From positions 1-33,542 of the forward strand of contig CANRKG010000016.1 of assembly GCA_947631155.1 (NCBI GenBank): 33,542 bases of DNA. Reading direction: 5' to 3'. The stretch's first letter is position 1. Each line of letters begins with the position of its first letter. The notes below the pieces were generated by a model that did not search any database, was not told the origin of the DNA, and saw only the letters and a program-made list of their open reading frames with translations. Both the position numbers and the translations under genes were made by a program. Positions 15,264 through 23,533 of this stretch are shown piece by piece. The stretch comes from an uncultured Bacilli bacterium (GTDB taxonomy: Bacteria > Bacillota_I > Bacilli_A > RF39 > UBA660).

Positions 15264-16445
15264 ATGAAAATTATGTCAATTAATGCAGGAAGTAGTTCCT
15301 TAAAATTTCAATTATTTGATATGCAAGATGAAAAGGTATTAGTTAGTGGTTTATTTGAAAGAATTGGAATTGATGGAAGATATACTATAAAATATAATGG
15401 AGAAAAGATTACTGAGAATATAGAATTAAATGATCATACACAGGCAGTTAATATTTTATTAGAGAAATTAATTGCATTGAATATTATTTCATCATTAGAC
15501 GAAATTGATGGAGTAGGACATCGTATCGTTCAAGGAGGAGATAAATATTCTAAATCTGTTTTAATAACTGATGAAGTAATTCAGGATATAGAGTCATTTA
15601 AAGATTTGGCTCCATTACATAATCCAGCAGGATTATTAGGAATACATGCTTTAAAAGAAAATTTACCTAATGCTAAAATGGTAGCTGTGTTTGATACCGC
15701 TTTTCATCAAACAATGCCTAAAGCAAGTTATCTTTATCCAGTACCATATAGTTGGTATGAAGATTATAAAATAAGAAAATATGGATTTCATGGTACAAGT
15801 CATAGATATATAGCAGAAAAAATGAAAGAAGTTCTAGGTAGAGATGATTTAAAAATTATTAGTTGTCATATTGGAAATGGTGGTTCTATTACAGCCATTA
15901 AAGATGGAAAATCTATTGATACGACAATGGGATTTACGCCTTTAGCAGGTATAATGATGGGAACTAGATCAGGAGATATTGATCCATCAATCATTCCCTA
16001 TGTTATGGAAAAAGAAGGAAAAAATGCAGGAGAAATTATAGATGATCTTAATAAAAAATCAGGACTTTTAGGTATTAGTGAAGTTAGTCCAGATTCAAGA
16101 GATATTGAACAAGGTATTAGTGAAGGTAACTGGAAATGTGCTTTAGCTGAAGAAATGTATGTAAAAAGAGTAGTAAAATATATTGCAGAATATTATGTAT
16201 TATTAGATAAAGCAGATGTTATTGTCTTTACTGCAGGTATCGGAGAAAATGGCATTAATGTTAGAAAAGAAATTGTTGAAAATCTATCCGCTTTAGGTAT
16301 TAAATTAGATTATGAAGCTAATGATGTTCGTGGAGAACTTAGAAAGATTAGTACTGATGATTCATCTACTTTAGTTTATATAGTTCCAACAGATGAAGAA
16401 TTGATGATTGCTAGAGACACTCTAGAATTAGTACAAAATGGGTAA
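15264..16445 (+). CDS. ackA: Acetate kinase
   Basis: 393 residues, full length for the ASKHA-fold acetate kinase that converts acetyl phosphate and ADP to acetate and ATP. Signatures are the N-terminal NAGSSSLKFQLF (7-18), GHRIVQGG (about 87-94), the KYGFHGTSH active-site segment (about 172-180), the HIGNGGS phosphate loop (about 206-212) and TAGIGENG (about 325-332). Strong AAGGAGA site. Phosphotransacetylase is not in the window. nrnA follows after 3 bases, then engB, so the three form an operon. It indicates fermentative ATP formation with acetate as a product. Confidence 0.98.
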   Translation: MKIMSINAGSSSLKFQLFDMQDEKVLVSGLFERIGIDGRYTIKYNGEKITENIELNDHTQAVNILLEKLIALNIISSLDEIDGVGHRIVQGGDKYSKSVLITDEVIQDIESFKDLAPLHNPAGLLGIHALKENLPNAKMVAVFDTAFHQTMPKASYLYPVPYSWYEDYKIRKYGFHGTSHRYIAEKMKEVLGRDDLKIISCHIGNGGSITAIKDGKSIDTTMGFTPLAGIMMGTRSGDIDPSIIPYVMEKEGKNAGEIIDDLNKKSGLLGISEVSPDSRDIEQGISEGNWKCALAEEMYVKRVVKYIAEYYVLLDKADVIVFTAGIGENGINVRKEIVENLSALGIKLDYEANDVRGELRKISTDDSSTLVYIVPTDEELMIARDTLELVQNG

Positions 16446-16448
16446 TTT

Positions 16449-17399
16449 ATGTATAAAGTAATTTATAAAGAAATCAAAAAATTTGATACAATTGTCATTG
16501 CCCGTCATATAGGTGTTGATCCTGATGCAATGGCAAGTCAAATAGCATTACGAGATTCTATTAAGCTAACTTTTCCTAATAAAAGAGTTTTAGCAGTAGG
16601 AACAGGTAGTAATAAGTTTAAATACATGGGAAATTTAGATAAATTAGAAGATTTTGATAATGCATTATTAATTATAACAGATACACCAGATAAAAAACGC
16701 GTAGATATTCCAACTTTAGAAGGATTTAAGAAGATGATAAAAATTGATCATCATCCTTTTGTAGAAAAATTTTGTGATATTGAGTTAATTGATGATAAGG
16801 TATCATCTGCGTGTGAAATTATTATGGATTTAATAAAAAATACGAAACTAGAATGTGATATAAATATAGCGAAAAATTTATTTGTAGGTTTGGTCTCTGA
16901 TTCAAACAGATTCTTATTTGATAACTGTAGGCCGAAAACATTTGATTTAGTATCATACTATTTGGATAAATATCAATTCAAATTAAGTGATGTTTATGAA
17001 AATGTATATATTAGACCTCTAAAAGAAGTAAGATTAGAAGGCTATATGGCAACCAACATGAAAATAACTGAACATGGAGTTGGATATATTAAAATTACTG
17101 ATGATATTATAAATAAGTATAAAGTTGATTCAGCATCTTCAGGAAATTTAGTAAATAATTTTAATTTTATTGAAGAAATTTTAGTTTGGGCAACAATTAC
17201 AGAAGATGTAAAGAATGAGATTATTAGAATATCTATTCGTTCTAGAGGACCTATTATCAATGATGTTGCAGAGAAGTTTAATGGTGGTGGTCATCCAACT
17301 GCGAGTGGTGCTAGAGTTGAAAACTTTGAAGTCGCTATGGATTTAATTGATGCTTTAGATAAGCGAGTTGAAGAATATTTAAATGAAAATAAAATATAA
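16449..17399 (+). CDS. nrnA: DHH-family nanoRNase / pAp phosphatase NrnA-like
   Basis: 316 residues. DHH domain: HIGVDPDAMAS (about 20-30), the D in LLIITDTPD and the DHH triad itself (KIDHHPF, 100-102) coordinate manganese. C-terminal DHHA1 domain ends with the substrate-binding GGGHPTASGA motif (about 278-287). The family degrades 2-5 nt RNAs and dephosphorylates 3'-phosphoadenosine 5'-phosphate; some members instead hydrolyse c-di-AMP products such as pApA, and sequence alone does not separate these. Starts 3 bases after the ackA stop and is cotranscribed with it. Confidence 0.92.
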   Translation: MYKVIYKEIKKFDTIVIARHIGVDPDAMASQIALRDSIKLTFPNKRVLAVGTGSNKFKYMGNLDKLEDFDNALLIITDTPDKKRVDIPTLEGFKKMIKIDHHPFVEKFCDIELIDDKVSSACEIIMDLIKNTKLECDINIAKNLFVGLVSDSNRFLFDNCRPKTFDLVSYYLDKYQFKLSDVYENVYIRPLKEVRLEGYMATNMKITEHGVGYIKITDDIINKYKVDSASSGNLVNNFNFIEEILVWATITEDVKNEIIRISIRSRGPIINDVAEKFNGGGHPTASGARVENFEVAMDLIDALDKRVEEYLNENKI

Positions 17400-17420
17400 A
17401 TAGTTATAAGGAGTGGTATA

Positions 17421-18017
17421 ATGGATATTAAAAAAGCAGAACTAGAAGTGATGGCTACAAGAAGAAGTCAATATCCAGAAAGGATAAGTCCCGAATTTTT
17501 ATTAGTAGGAAGAAGTAATGTTGGGAAAAGTAGTTTTATCAATACAATTTTATCTCGAAAGAACCTAGCTTATACTTCAGCTCGTCCAGGGAAAACCCAA
17601 ACTCTTAATTTTTACTCTGTAAATGATTCTTTTTATTTAATTGATGTTCCTGGTTATGGATATGCCCAAGTTGATAAAAAGACTCAACAAAAGTTTGGCA
17701 TGATGATAGAGGAATATTTAGAAAAAAGAAAACAATTAAAAAGAGTTTTCATGATAGTTGATTTTAGACATAAGCCAACTGAAGATGATTTGTTAATGTA
17801 TAATTATCTAAAATATTATAAAGTTCCTGTAACTATTATTGCTACTAAAGCTGATAAAGTAGGTGGTAGCAAAAAGGATAAATGCTTAAAAACAATTATG
17901 GATACTCTAGATTTGGTAGTTGGTGATGATTTAATTGTATTTTCTAGTATTACCAAATTAGGTGTTAAAGAAGTTTTAGCTAAGTTGGAAGAACTAAATG
18001 AAATAGAGACCATTTAG
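17421..18017 (+). CDS. engB: Ribosome biogenesis GTPase EngB (YsxC)
   Basis: 198 residues, TRAFAC GTPase needed for late assembly of the 50S subunit. G1 is GRSNVGKS (30-37), G2 Thr is in SARPGKTQTL (about 55-64), G3 is DVPGYGYA (about 75-82), G4 is TKAD (about 142-145) and G5 is in FSSITK. Length fits the family (about 195). The start follows AAGGAG 21 bases after nrnA, so it completes the ackA-nrnA-engB operon, which ends at a strong terminator. Confidence 0.96.
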   Translation: MDIKKAELEVMATRRSQYPERISPEFLLVGRSNVGKSSFINTILSRKNLAYTSARPGKTQTLNFYSVNDSFYLIDVPGYGYAQVDKKTQQKFGMMIEEYLEKRKQLKRVFMIVDFRHKPTEDDLLMYNYLKYYKVPVTIIATKADKVGGSKKDKCLKTIMDTLDLVVGDDLIVFSSITKLGVKEVLAKLEELNEIETI

Positions 18018-18026
18018 TTCTTTTTT
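17991..18026 (+). terminator. Terminator of the ackA-nrnA-engB operon
   Basis: GAACTAAATG (17991-18000) pairs perfectly with CATTTAGTTC (18011-18020), then six T. The engB stop (18015-18017) is within the 3' arm. Confidence 0.9.
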
Positions 18027-18049
18027 CATATTATATCATAGGTGATATA

Positions 18050-18511
18050 GTGAAAATAGAGATGATAAATAGTGATTTAATTAATGTTTTTATTAGTAAT
18101 TTTTATTTTGAAGATATCGATATAGATAAAAAAATAGAATTAGTTAGTCTAATTAAAAATTTAATATCAAAGATTGACTCTAGATATAAATTAAATTTAA
18201 ATGGGTTTTATAAGATAAAGGTATATCCAAAGAAACAAGTAGGAATTTTTTTACATATTATAAAAATTGATGATAATGAATTTAGTGAAGGTGCTGATTT
18301 TAGAATAGTAGTTTATCAAAATGAAAGATTTTTCTTAGAGACAGAAGATTATGAAAAAATTAAAAATTACCCTAATAAGAGATATTATAATCAAAAATTT
18401 TATGTTGATATTGATGATATTATAAATATTAATTCTTTAATTGAGTTTTGTAATATTATTTATGGAGATGATGTAAAAGATATTCTTTATTATGGAAAGG
18501 AAGTAAAATAA
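18050..18511 (+). CDS. Unknown small protein with MecA-like N-terminus
   Basis: 153 residues beginning at GTG (18050) after AGGTGAT. I do not recognise the family with confidence. The first 16 residues (MKIEMINSDLINVFIS) resemble the start of the ClpC adaptor MecA, and the protein looks mixed alpha/beta with two strand-rich blocks (FYKIKVYPKKQVGIFLHI and DFRIVVYQNERFF). No signal peptide, membrane segment or catalytic motif. It is on its own after the engB terminator, facing spoIVA. A small adaptor or regulatory role is possible but unproven. Confidence 0.6.
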   Translation: MKIEMINSDLINVFISNFYFEDIDIDKKIELVSLIKNLISKIDSRYKLNLNGFYKIKVYPKKQVGIFLHIIKIDDNEFSEGADFRIVVYQNERFFLETEDYEKIKNYPNKRYYNQKFYVDIDDIININSLIEFCNIIYGDDVKDILYYGKEVK

Positions 18512-18513
18512 AA

Positions 18514-18542
18514 AAATAACCAATTTATAAAATCGGTTATTT
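18514..18542. terminator. Bidirectional terminator between the unknown gene and spoIVA
   Basis: AAATAACC (18514-18521) pairs with GGTTATTT (18535-18542). The minus-strand side is followed by a T-tract, so it mainly ends spoIVA. Confidence 0.75.
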
Positions 18543-18546
18543 ATTA

Positions 18547-20022
18547 TTATATAACAATAGCAATCATGTTGTTAGAACCTTTATTTACAACCTTAGATAA
18601 AGTTTGTTGTAATTTATATCTAATATTATCGGGCATCATATTAATTTTAGATTGAATTCCTTCTTGGACAATAGCATCTAAACTTCTACCAAAAATTTCA
18701 CTTTTCCAAATACTTTCTGGCTCTGTTTTATGGTCTTTCATTAAATAATCTATTAGTTCTTTACTTTGAACTTCACTACCAATAATAGGTTCAAAAGTAC
18801 TTTCTACATCAACACGAATCATATGGATAGAAGGAGCTACTGCTTTTAATTTAACTCCATATCTAGGACCTTGTTTAACAATTTCTGGAGTATCTAATTT
18901 CATATCACTAATAGATGGAGTAGCTACACCATAACCTGTTTGCTTAACCATTTTTAAAGCATATTTTACTTGATCATATTCACGTTTTGCGATATTGAAA
19001 TCTTGGAATAAAGAAAGTAAGTCAGCTTTATTTTTGACATCGACATTAATAATCTCGGTCAAAGTCTTATTATATAACGAAGCAGGTGCAGTTAAATTTA
19101 CAGTAACAATTCCAGTAGCAGGATCAACGTCAGCTAAATAACTTTTTTCAATCATTTCATTATTTAAGAAATGACTAGTAATATTTTCTATATCTTTTAA
19201 TTTATCAACTTCTACTACGCTTTCTTTAATACATTTTATATATTCTTTTTTGACCGGATGATCATAATTTAAAATTGCAATCCATTCAGGCATGTTAACT
19301 TTTACTTCTAAAACAGGGAATTCATATAATGCTTCTTTTAAGATATTGTACATATCTTTTTCATTCATAGCTTCTACACTAATAGGTATAACGGGAACTC
19401 CATATTCATCTTTTAATGTATCAGCTAAGCGTTCTGTTTCAGGTAAAGTAGGATGAACAGAGTTTAAAATTACAATAAATGGTTTACCAATACTTTTTAA
19501 CTCACTTATGACTCTGTTTTCAGCTTCTAAATAATCATTACGATTAAATTCACCAATAGAACCATCACTAGTAACAACAATTCCAATAGTTGAATGATCT
19601 TTTATTACTTTTTCAGTTCCGATTTCAGCGGCTTCTATAAATGGTATTTCTTCATTGTACCAAGGTGTTTTGACCATTCTAGGTCCATTTTCATCTTCAG
19701 CTCCAACAGCTTTATCAATAACATAACCCACACAATCAATTAATCTGATATTACAACTAAAGTCCTCAATATTAATCTTAGCAGCATTGTTAGGAACAAA
19801 CTTAGGTTCTGTAGTCATAATTGTTTTTCCGGCTGCACTTTGTGGAATTTCATCAAGAGCTCTTTTTCGCTCATATTCATCCTCAATATTAGGAACAATT
19901 AAAGTTTCTACCATACGTTTTATGAAAGTACTTTTACCTGTTCTAACAGCTCCAACAACACCTAGATAAATATCACCACCACTACGAGCAGCAATGTTTT
20001 TTATAATTTCTTGTTTTTCCAT
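18547..20022 (-). CDS. spoIVA: Stage IV sporulation protein A (SpoIVA), spore coat base ATPase
   Basis: 491 residues, almost the same length as B. subtilis SpoIVA (492) and alignable by eye along its length. The TRAFAC-like ATPase domain has Walker A GAVRTGKS (24-31), the PQSAAGKTIMTTEPKFVPN segment, LIDCVGY as Walker B (about 96-102), and the DENGPRM and EAAEIGTEKV motifs. The middle and C-terminal domains needed for polymerisation are present, ending in the usual short hydrophobic IAIVI tail. The protein forms the platform of the coat on the outer forespore membrane in the mother cell. The ATG at 20022, with AAAGGAG 8 bases before it, matches the MEK start of homologues; an in-frame start at 20043 lies ahead of that site. 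Confidence 0.98.
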   Translation of the reverse strand: MEKQEIIKNIAARSGGDIYLGVVGAVRTGKSTFIKRMVETLIVPNIEDEYERKRALDEIPQSAAGKTIMTTEPKFVPNNAAKINIEDFSCNIRLIDCVGYVIDKAVGAEDENGPRMVKTPWYNEEIPFIEAAEIGTEKVIKDHSTIGIVVTSDGSIGEFNRNDYLEAENRVISELKSIGKPFIVILNSVHPTLPETERLADTLKDEYGVPVIPISVEAMNEKDMYNILKEALYEFPVLEVKVNMPEWIAILNYDHPVKKEYIKCIKESVVEVDKLKDIENITSHFLNNEMIEKSYLADVDPATGIVTVNLTAPASLYNKTLTEIINVDVKNKADLLSLFQDFNIAKREYDQVKYALKMVKQTGYGVATPSISDMKLDTPEIVKQGPRYGVKLKAVAPSIHMIRVDVESTFEPIIGSEVQSKELIDYLMKDHKTEPESIWKSEIFGRSLDAIVQEGIQSKINMMPDNIRYKLQQTLSKVVNKGSNNMIAIVI

Positions 20023-20046
20023 TCTACATTCTCCTTTATTCATTAA

Positions 20047-20075
20047 AATTTATGTAAACAGTAATAAATATATTC
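20047..20075 (-). promoter_or_regulatory. Candidate sigma-E promoter of spoIVA
   Basis: Minus strand: GAATATA (20075-20069), a 14-base spacer, CATAAATT (20054-20047). Sigma-E sites have an ATATT-like -35 and a CATAnAnT-like -10 about 14 bases apart, and spoIVA belongs to the sigma-E regulon in B. subtilis. No good TATAAT alternative is visible nearby. Confidence 0.5.
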
Positions 20076-20085
20076 TTCTAAAGAC

Positions 20086-20109
20086 AAAAAAAAGAACTAA
20101 TAGTTCTTT
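20086..20109 (-). terminator. Terminator of spoVIF
   Basis: AAAGAACT (20091-20098) pairs with AGTTCTTT (20102-20109) around a 3-base loop; T-tract on the minus strand. The spoVIF stop touches the stem. Confidence 0.85.
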
Positions 20110-20347
20110 AAAACATTTTATCAATATCTTTTGGTACATTATCTTGGATAATGGCATTTACAATTTTATCTTCTTTTTCTTTTTCAACAGGTCTACCTGT
20201 TAATGTTGATATTTCTTGTACCATATCTCTTAAAACTTTTTCATCTTTCATATTAGAATTTTGTAACTTTTTAGCAAGAGATAAAATTGTGTTTTTATCT
20301 ACATTAGTTTTTTTCTCGACTTTTTTAAAAAAGTTATCTCCAAACAT
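20108..20347 (-). CDS. spoVIF: Stage VI sporulation protein F homologue
   Basis: 79 residues. The N-terminal FGDNFFKKVEKKTNV, the central LQNSNMKDEKVLRDMVQEIS and the VEKEKEDKIVNAII segments match the SpoVIF (YjcC) family by recollection of the B. subtilis protein, which is needed for late coat assembly. It is small, highly charged and helical. AGGAGGA ribosome site. It sits immediately upstream of spoIVA, on the same strand but with its own terminator, so coat genes are grouped here. A sigma-K-like promoter candidate precedes it. The assignment rests on motif similarity alone. Confidence 0.82.
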   Translation of the reverse strand: MFGDNFFKKVEKKTNVDKNTILSLAKKLQNSNMKDEKVLRDMVQEISTLTGRPVEKEKEDKIVNAIIQDNVPKDIDKMF

Positions 20348-20362
20348 AATATCCTCCTAATA

Positions 20363-20389
20363 AATTATATGTAAAATAGCTAATAATGT
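20363..20389 (-). promoter_or_regulatory. Candidate sigma-K/sigma-E promoter of spoVIF
   Basis: Minus strand: AC (20389-20388), 16-base spacer, CATATAATT (20371-20363), close to the sigma-K pattern. The implied start of transcription falls close to or within the ribosome site, which weakens the call. Confidence 0.35.
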
Positions 20390-20394
20390 TATAT

Positions 20395-20425
20395 AAAAAA
20401 AGAAATTCCTAATAAGAATTTCTTT
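20395..20425 (-). terminator. Terminator of the der operon
   Basis: AAAGAAATTC (20399-20408) pairs with GAATTTCTTT (20416-20425) around a 7-base loop; T-tract on the minus strand. Confidence 0.85.
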
Positions 20426-20600
20426 CTTGTTTTTCTAATTTCTTCTGATATTTAATACGTTTTTTTGATATTTCTTGGCATTGTTTTGAAAATTGTTCAA
20501 TAGTTATAACTTTCTTGTTATAGCGATCTTGCAATATTTCTAAGGCCTTATCTAAGCTTTCTAATTCTGTTTTTGGATTTTTATTTTGGAAAAGTATCAT
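20409..20600 (-). CDS. Small SHOCT-like helical protein
   Basis: 63 residues. Two short helices joined by a turn (LDKALEILQDRYNKKVITIEQF) followed by a Lys-rich helix resemble the SHOCT module seen at the ends of many bacterial proteins and as free small proteins. No membrane segment. Its ATG overlaps the der stop in ATGA, so it is translated by coupling to der. Function unknown. The terminator follows directly. Confidence 0.65.
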   Translation of the reverse strand: MILFQNKNPKTELESLDKALEILQDRYNKKVITIEQFSKQCQEISKKRIKYQKKLEKQERNSY

Positions 20601-21907
20601 TCATTATCACCTCTATTCTTAAATTGTAATACAATAGGTGTTCCTTGTAAATCAAAATTATCTCTTAATCTATTCTCTAAATATCGTTCATATGAAAAAT
20701 GAACTAAACCTTTATTATTAACTCTTAAGGTAAATGTAGGAGGTTTAATACCTGTTTGGCTAGAAAAATAGATTTTTAAGCGTTTTCCTTTATAAGAAGG
20801 GGGTATATTTAATTGATATGCATCTAAAATAACTTCATTTAAGACACTTGTTTTTATTTCTCTTTTAATGTTTTCTTCTACTTTTAAAATCTCTGGCATT
20901 AAAGTATGAATACGTTTTTTTGTAAGAGCAGATAAAAATACAACAGGAGCATATGTAGCAAATTGAAATTCAGCTCTGATTAGTTTTTTATAATCATTAA
21001 TTGTAGTATCTTTAACAGTATCCCATTTATTTACTACCAGAATTAAACCTTTACCTTTTTCAATCGCATAGCCAGCAATGTGTTTATCTTGTTCAGTAAT
21101 TCCTTCTTCTGCATTTATAACAACTAAACATAAGTCACTTCTATCTATAGCTCGCATAGAACGGAGTAAACTATATTTTTCAACAGCTTCAAATACTTTA
21201 CCTTTTTTACGCATTCCAGCAGTATCAATGAGGATGTAGTCTTTGCCATGATATTTCAACACAGAGTCAATAGAATCCCTAGTCGTACCAGCAATATCAG
21301 AAACTACAACACGATCTTCATTTAACAAAGCATTCATTAAAGAACTTTTTCCAACATTAGGTCTACCAATAATTGAAAATTTTAATCTATTATCTTCTTT
21401 AGTTTCTATATCTTCCTTAAAATTTAAAGTGACATTATCCATTAATTCAATAAAACCAGTGTTATGAATACTACTAATAGGAATATATGTGTCAAATCCT
21501 AATTCATAGAAATCAAATAAATTATTTTTGGCATTTTTAAAATCTATTTTATTTATAGCTACAATTATTTTTTTCTTAGTTTTTCTAAGTAAGTCTCGTA
21601 CTACTAAATCATTGGAACTTAATCCTTCTTTACCATCTACCATAAATATAATGACATCAGCTTCTTTAATTGCAATTTCTGCTTGTATTTTAATTTCTGA
21701 ATTAAAATTTTCTTTTTCTAAATCAATTCCTCCCGTATCAATTAAAAAAAACTTTTTATTATTATAAGTAGCATCTTGATAAATGCGGTCGCGGGTTACT
21801 CCAGGAATATCTTCAATAATCGCAATTTTTTTACCAACTATTTTATTAAATAAAGTACTTTTCCCAACATTAGGTTTACCAACAATTGCAACAACAGGTA
21901 TAGCCAT
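20597..21907 (-). CDS. der: Ribosome-associated GTPase Der (EngA)
   Basis: 436 residues, the normal length. Two GTPase domains in tandem: G1 GKPNVGKS (10-17) with DTGG (57-60) and NKID (119-122), and a second GRPNVGKS (181-188) with DTAG and NKWD. A KH-like C-terminal domain (about 355-436) ends in GTPIVLQFKNR. Der is essential for 50S maturation. Its GGAGGGGA ribosome site is strong. It leads an operon with the 63-residue gene, and lies near spoIVA and hup, as in B. subtilis. Confidence 0.97.
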   Translation of the reverse strand: MAIPVVAIVGKPNVGKSTLFNKIVGKKIAIIEDIPGVTRDRIYQDATYNNKKFFLIDTGGIDLEKENFNSEIKIQAEIAIKEADVIIFMVDGKEGLSSNDLVVRDLLRKTKKKIIVAINKIDFKNAKNNLFDFYELGFDTYIPISSIHNTGFIELMDNVTLNFKEDIETKEDNRLKFSIIGRPNVGKSSLMNALLNEDRVVVSDIAGTTRDSIDSVLKYHGKDYILIDTAGMRKKGKVFEAVEKYSLLRSMRAIDRSDLCLVVINAEEGITEQDKHIAGYAIEKGKGLILVVNKWDTVKDTTINDYKKLIRAEFQFATYAPVVFLSALTKKRIHTLMPEILKVEENIKREIKTSVLNEVILDAYQLNIPPSYKGKRLKIYFSSQTGIKPPTFTLRVNNKGLVHFSYERYLENRLRDNFDLQGTPIVLQFKNRGDNE

Positions 21908-21931
21908 AATATCCCCTCCAAACTCATGTGT

Positions 21932-21961
21932 AGTATATCATAATAATAATAATCTTGTAAA
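21932..21961 (-). promoter_or_regulatory. Promoter of der
   Basis: Minus strand: TTTACA (21961-21956), 18-base spacer, TATACT (21937-21932) with TG one base before it. Confidence 0.65.
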
Positions 21962-22019
21962 TAAATTAATATAATCTAAATAATAATAAAAAATTATTAC
22001 TAACTTCTATAATACATGA

Positions 22020-22025
22020 TATAAT
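22020..22025 (+). promoter_or_regulatory. -10 element for the membrane-protein pair
   Basis: TATAAT divergent from the der promoter, about 25 bases before the preferred TTG start; -35 poorly matched. Confidence 0.4.
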
Positions 22026-22049
22026 GTTAATAATAGGATGGTGGTTAAT

Positions 22050-22709
22050 TTGAGTAAAGAAAAAGTAGAAAGAAAACAAATAGAAATGGTTGCTTGGTAT
22101 AATAATCCTAACCTTATAACAACATTTTCGATTATAATATTAGTATTGATAATAGTCTTATCACAATCTTTTGCAGTTAAAAATGCAATAGGAGCAAGTA
22201 ATATTTTGAGAAATCTCTTAAATCACAATAGTATCTATGTTGTAGGACTTTTATACTTTATACCATTAAAAACTAAAACAGGGAAAAAATATTTTGATTT
22301 TTTAAATGTATTTATGATTATTATCTATGGAATTTTTACAGCTACATCTATTCTTACAGTAATTCAATCCTTTGGCTTAATTTCATTAGTAACCTTGGGA
22401 GTTAATGTCGTTTTTTTAATTTATATGATTCACTCATTACTATATAAGACAAGAATCTGGCAAGAGTTTAAATTACAAAATTCTCCTTTGAATGATGTAC
22501 AAAATATTAACTATTTTTATACAATAATTATTTTATCAATTATTGTACTAACAGTTAATTTGATTCAAACTTCAACAATTGATGGCGCTATCTTATCAGC
22601 ATTAGTAACAATTTATGAAATTCTTTTAGCTCGATATATATATTTATATAAGGAACATGTAGAATATAAAGAAAAAGCTATTAATAATAAAGATAAGGGG
22701 GAAGCTTAA
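22050..22709 (+). CDS. Polytopic membrane protein of unknown function
   Basis: 219 residues from a TTG at 22050; an ATG at 22038 is possible, but the GGATGGTGG site (22036-22044) fits the TTG, the same kind of site used by the femAB gene ending at 2511. A charged N-terminus is followed by about six hydrophobic helices, then a charged tail. No family recognised. A partner membrane protein starts one base after its stop, so they are one unit and may form a complex. It lies between der and hup where B. subtilis has yphE/yphF-type genes, but no similarity to those is claimed. Confidence 0.65.
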   Translation: MSKEKVERKQIEMVAWYNNPNLITTFSIIILVLIIVLSQSFAVKNAIGASNILRNLLNHNSIYVVGLLYFIPLKTKTGKKYFDFLNVFMIIIYGIFTATSILTVIQSFGLISLVTLGVNVVFLIYMIHSLLYKTRIWQEFKLQNSPLNDVQNINYFYTIIILSIIVLTVNLIQTSTIDGAILSALVTIYEILLARYIYLYKEHVEYKEKAINNKDKGEA

Positions 22710-22710
22710 T

Positions 22711-23052
22711 ATGAATATGTTTGATGAAATCGATTCCTTAAGAAGAGATTTACCAAAATTGAAAAATGTAACTGATGAATTTTCAAAACGTAAATATAAT
22801 AATTATCAGATAATAGCCTTTATTATTATGGCTGTGGGTCTTTGTATAGGTATTATATTTGGAAATGTTTTTCCTTCTTGTGGTAATACTTCAAGCTTAT
22901 ATTCCCTAGATTGTGTTACTACAGAATTTAACTTTTCTTTAACTTTGGCAATTTGGTTTGTAGCATTTTTAATTTCATTATTAATATATGGTATGGGAAA
23001 TATTATTTCATTACTAGAATCAATTAATAAAAACTTAACTAAAAAGAAGTAG
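22711..23052 (+). CDS. Small two-helix membrane protein of unknown function
   Basis: 113 residues. A cytosolic amphipathic N-terminus (FDEIDSLRRDLPKLKN) is followed by two transmembrane helices (about 30-50 and 76-98) with an external loop holding two Cys (SCGNTSSLYSLDC) that could form a disulfide. The C-terminus is Lys-rich. AAGGGGGA precedes the start, which is one base after the upstream stop. No family recognised. The paired arrangement with the six-helix protein suggests a joint function. Confidence 0.65.
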   Translation: MNMFDEIDSLRRDLPKLKNVTDEFSKRKYNNYQIIAFIIMAVGLCIGIIFGNVFPSCGNTSSLYSLDCVTTEFNFSLTLAIWFVAFLISLLIYGMGNIISLLESINKNLTKKK

Positions 23053-23057
23053 AAAGA

Positions 23058-23090
23058 CAAAAATAATTTACATTCAGATAATTATTTTTG
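23058..23090 (+). terminator. Terminator-like hairpin after the membrane pair
   Basis: CAAAAATAATT (23058-23068) pairs perfectly with AATTATTTTTG (23080-23090). AT-rich, with the T-run inside the 3' arm. Confidence 0.5.
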
Positions 23091-23129
23091 CCTAGATTAG
23101 AATTTTTACTGTTTTTTTAAGTATTTTTA

Positions 23130-23158
23130 TTGCAATTTAAATAAATTCATGGTAAATT
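23130..23158 (+). promoter_or_regulatory. Promoter of hup
   Basis: TTGCAA (23130-23135), 17-base spacer, TAAATT (23153-23158) with TG one base upstream. The leader of about 45 bases can form a small AAGCA/TGCTT hairpin. Confidence 0.5.
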
Positions 23159-23211
23159 CAATATGTAAGCATATTATAGAGTGCTTAAAAATTATTGGGA
23201 GGTATTAATTT

Positions 23212-23484
23212 ATGAAAAAAGTAGAATTAGTAGAAAAAGTAGCTGAAGAAGCAGGATTAACTAAAGCTGATGCTACTAGAGCTATCGATGCAATGATTAA
23301 AACAATTGCTGATGCTTTATCAAAAGGAGATAAAGTACCACTAGTTGGATTCGGAACATTTGCAGTTTCAAAAAGAGCTGCTCGTGAAGGACGTAATCCT
23401 AAAACTGGAGCAACTGTTCAAATCGCTGCTAGAAATGCAGTTACATTTAAAGCAGGTTCTGCATTAAAAGACGCTGTAAACTAA
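23212..23484 (+). CDS. hup: DNA-binding protein HU
   Basis: 90 residues, the exact family length. The N-terminal helical dimerisation region is followed by GFGTFAVSKRAAREGRNPKTG, which is the conserved core plus beta-arm that inserts into the DNA minor groove (Pro in RNP). HU bends and compacts the chromosome. Its codon choice looks optimised, as expected of a highly expressed gene. GGGAGGT site. It follows the der/spoIVA region, matching B. subtilis hbs placement. Confidence 0.98.
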   Translation: MKKVELVEKVAEEAGLTKADATRAIDAMIKTIADALSKGDKVPLVGFGTFAVSKRAAREGRNPKTGATVQIAARNAVTFKAGSALKDAVN

Positions 23485-23493
23485 TAAAAAGAG

Positions 23494-23513
23494 ACGCCAT
23501 GATGGCGTTTTTT
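23494..23513 (+). terminator. Terminator of hup
   Basis: ACGCCA (23494-23499) pairs with TGGCGT (23503-23508), then six T. Confidence 0.9.
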
Positions 23514-23533
23514 GTTGGATTTAAGGAGACGAA

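Noticed and set aside
19787-20360. Plus-strand frames across spoIVA and spoVIF
   Set aside because: They oppose clearly recognised spore genes and contain no motifs of their own.
21938-21953. Short AAT/TAA trinucleotide run as a repeat locus
   Set aside because: Only a few units in AT-rich promoter spacer DNA; likely chance.
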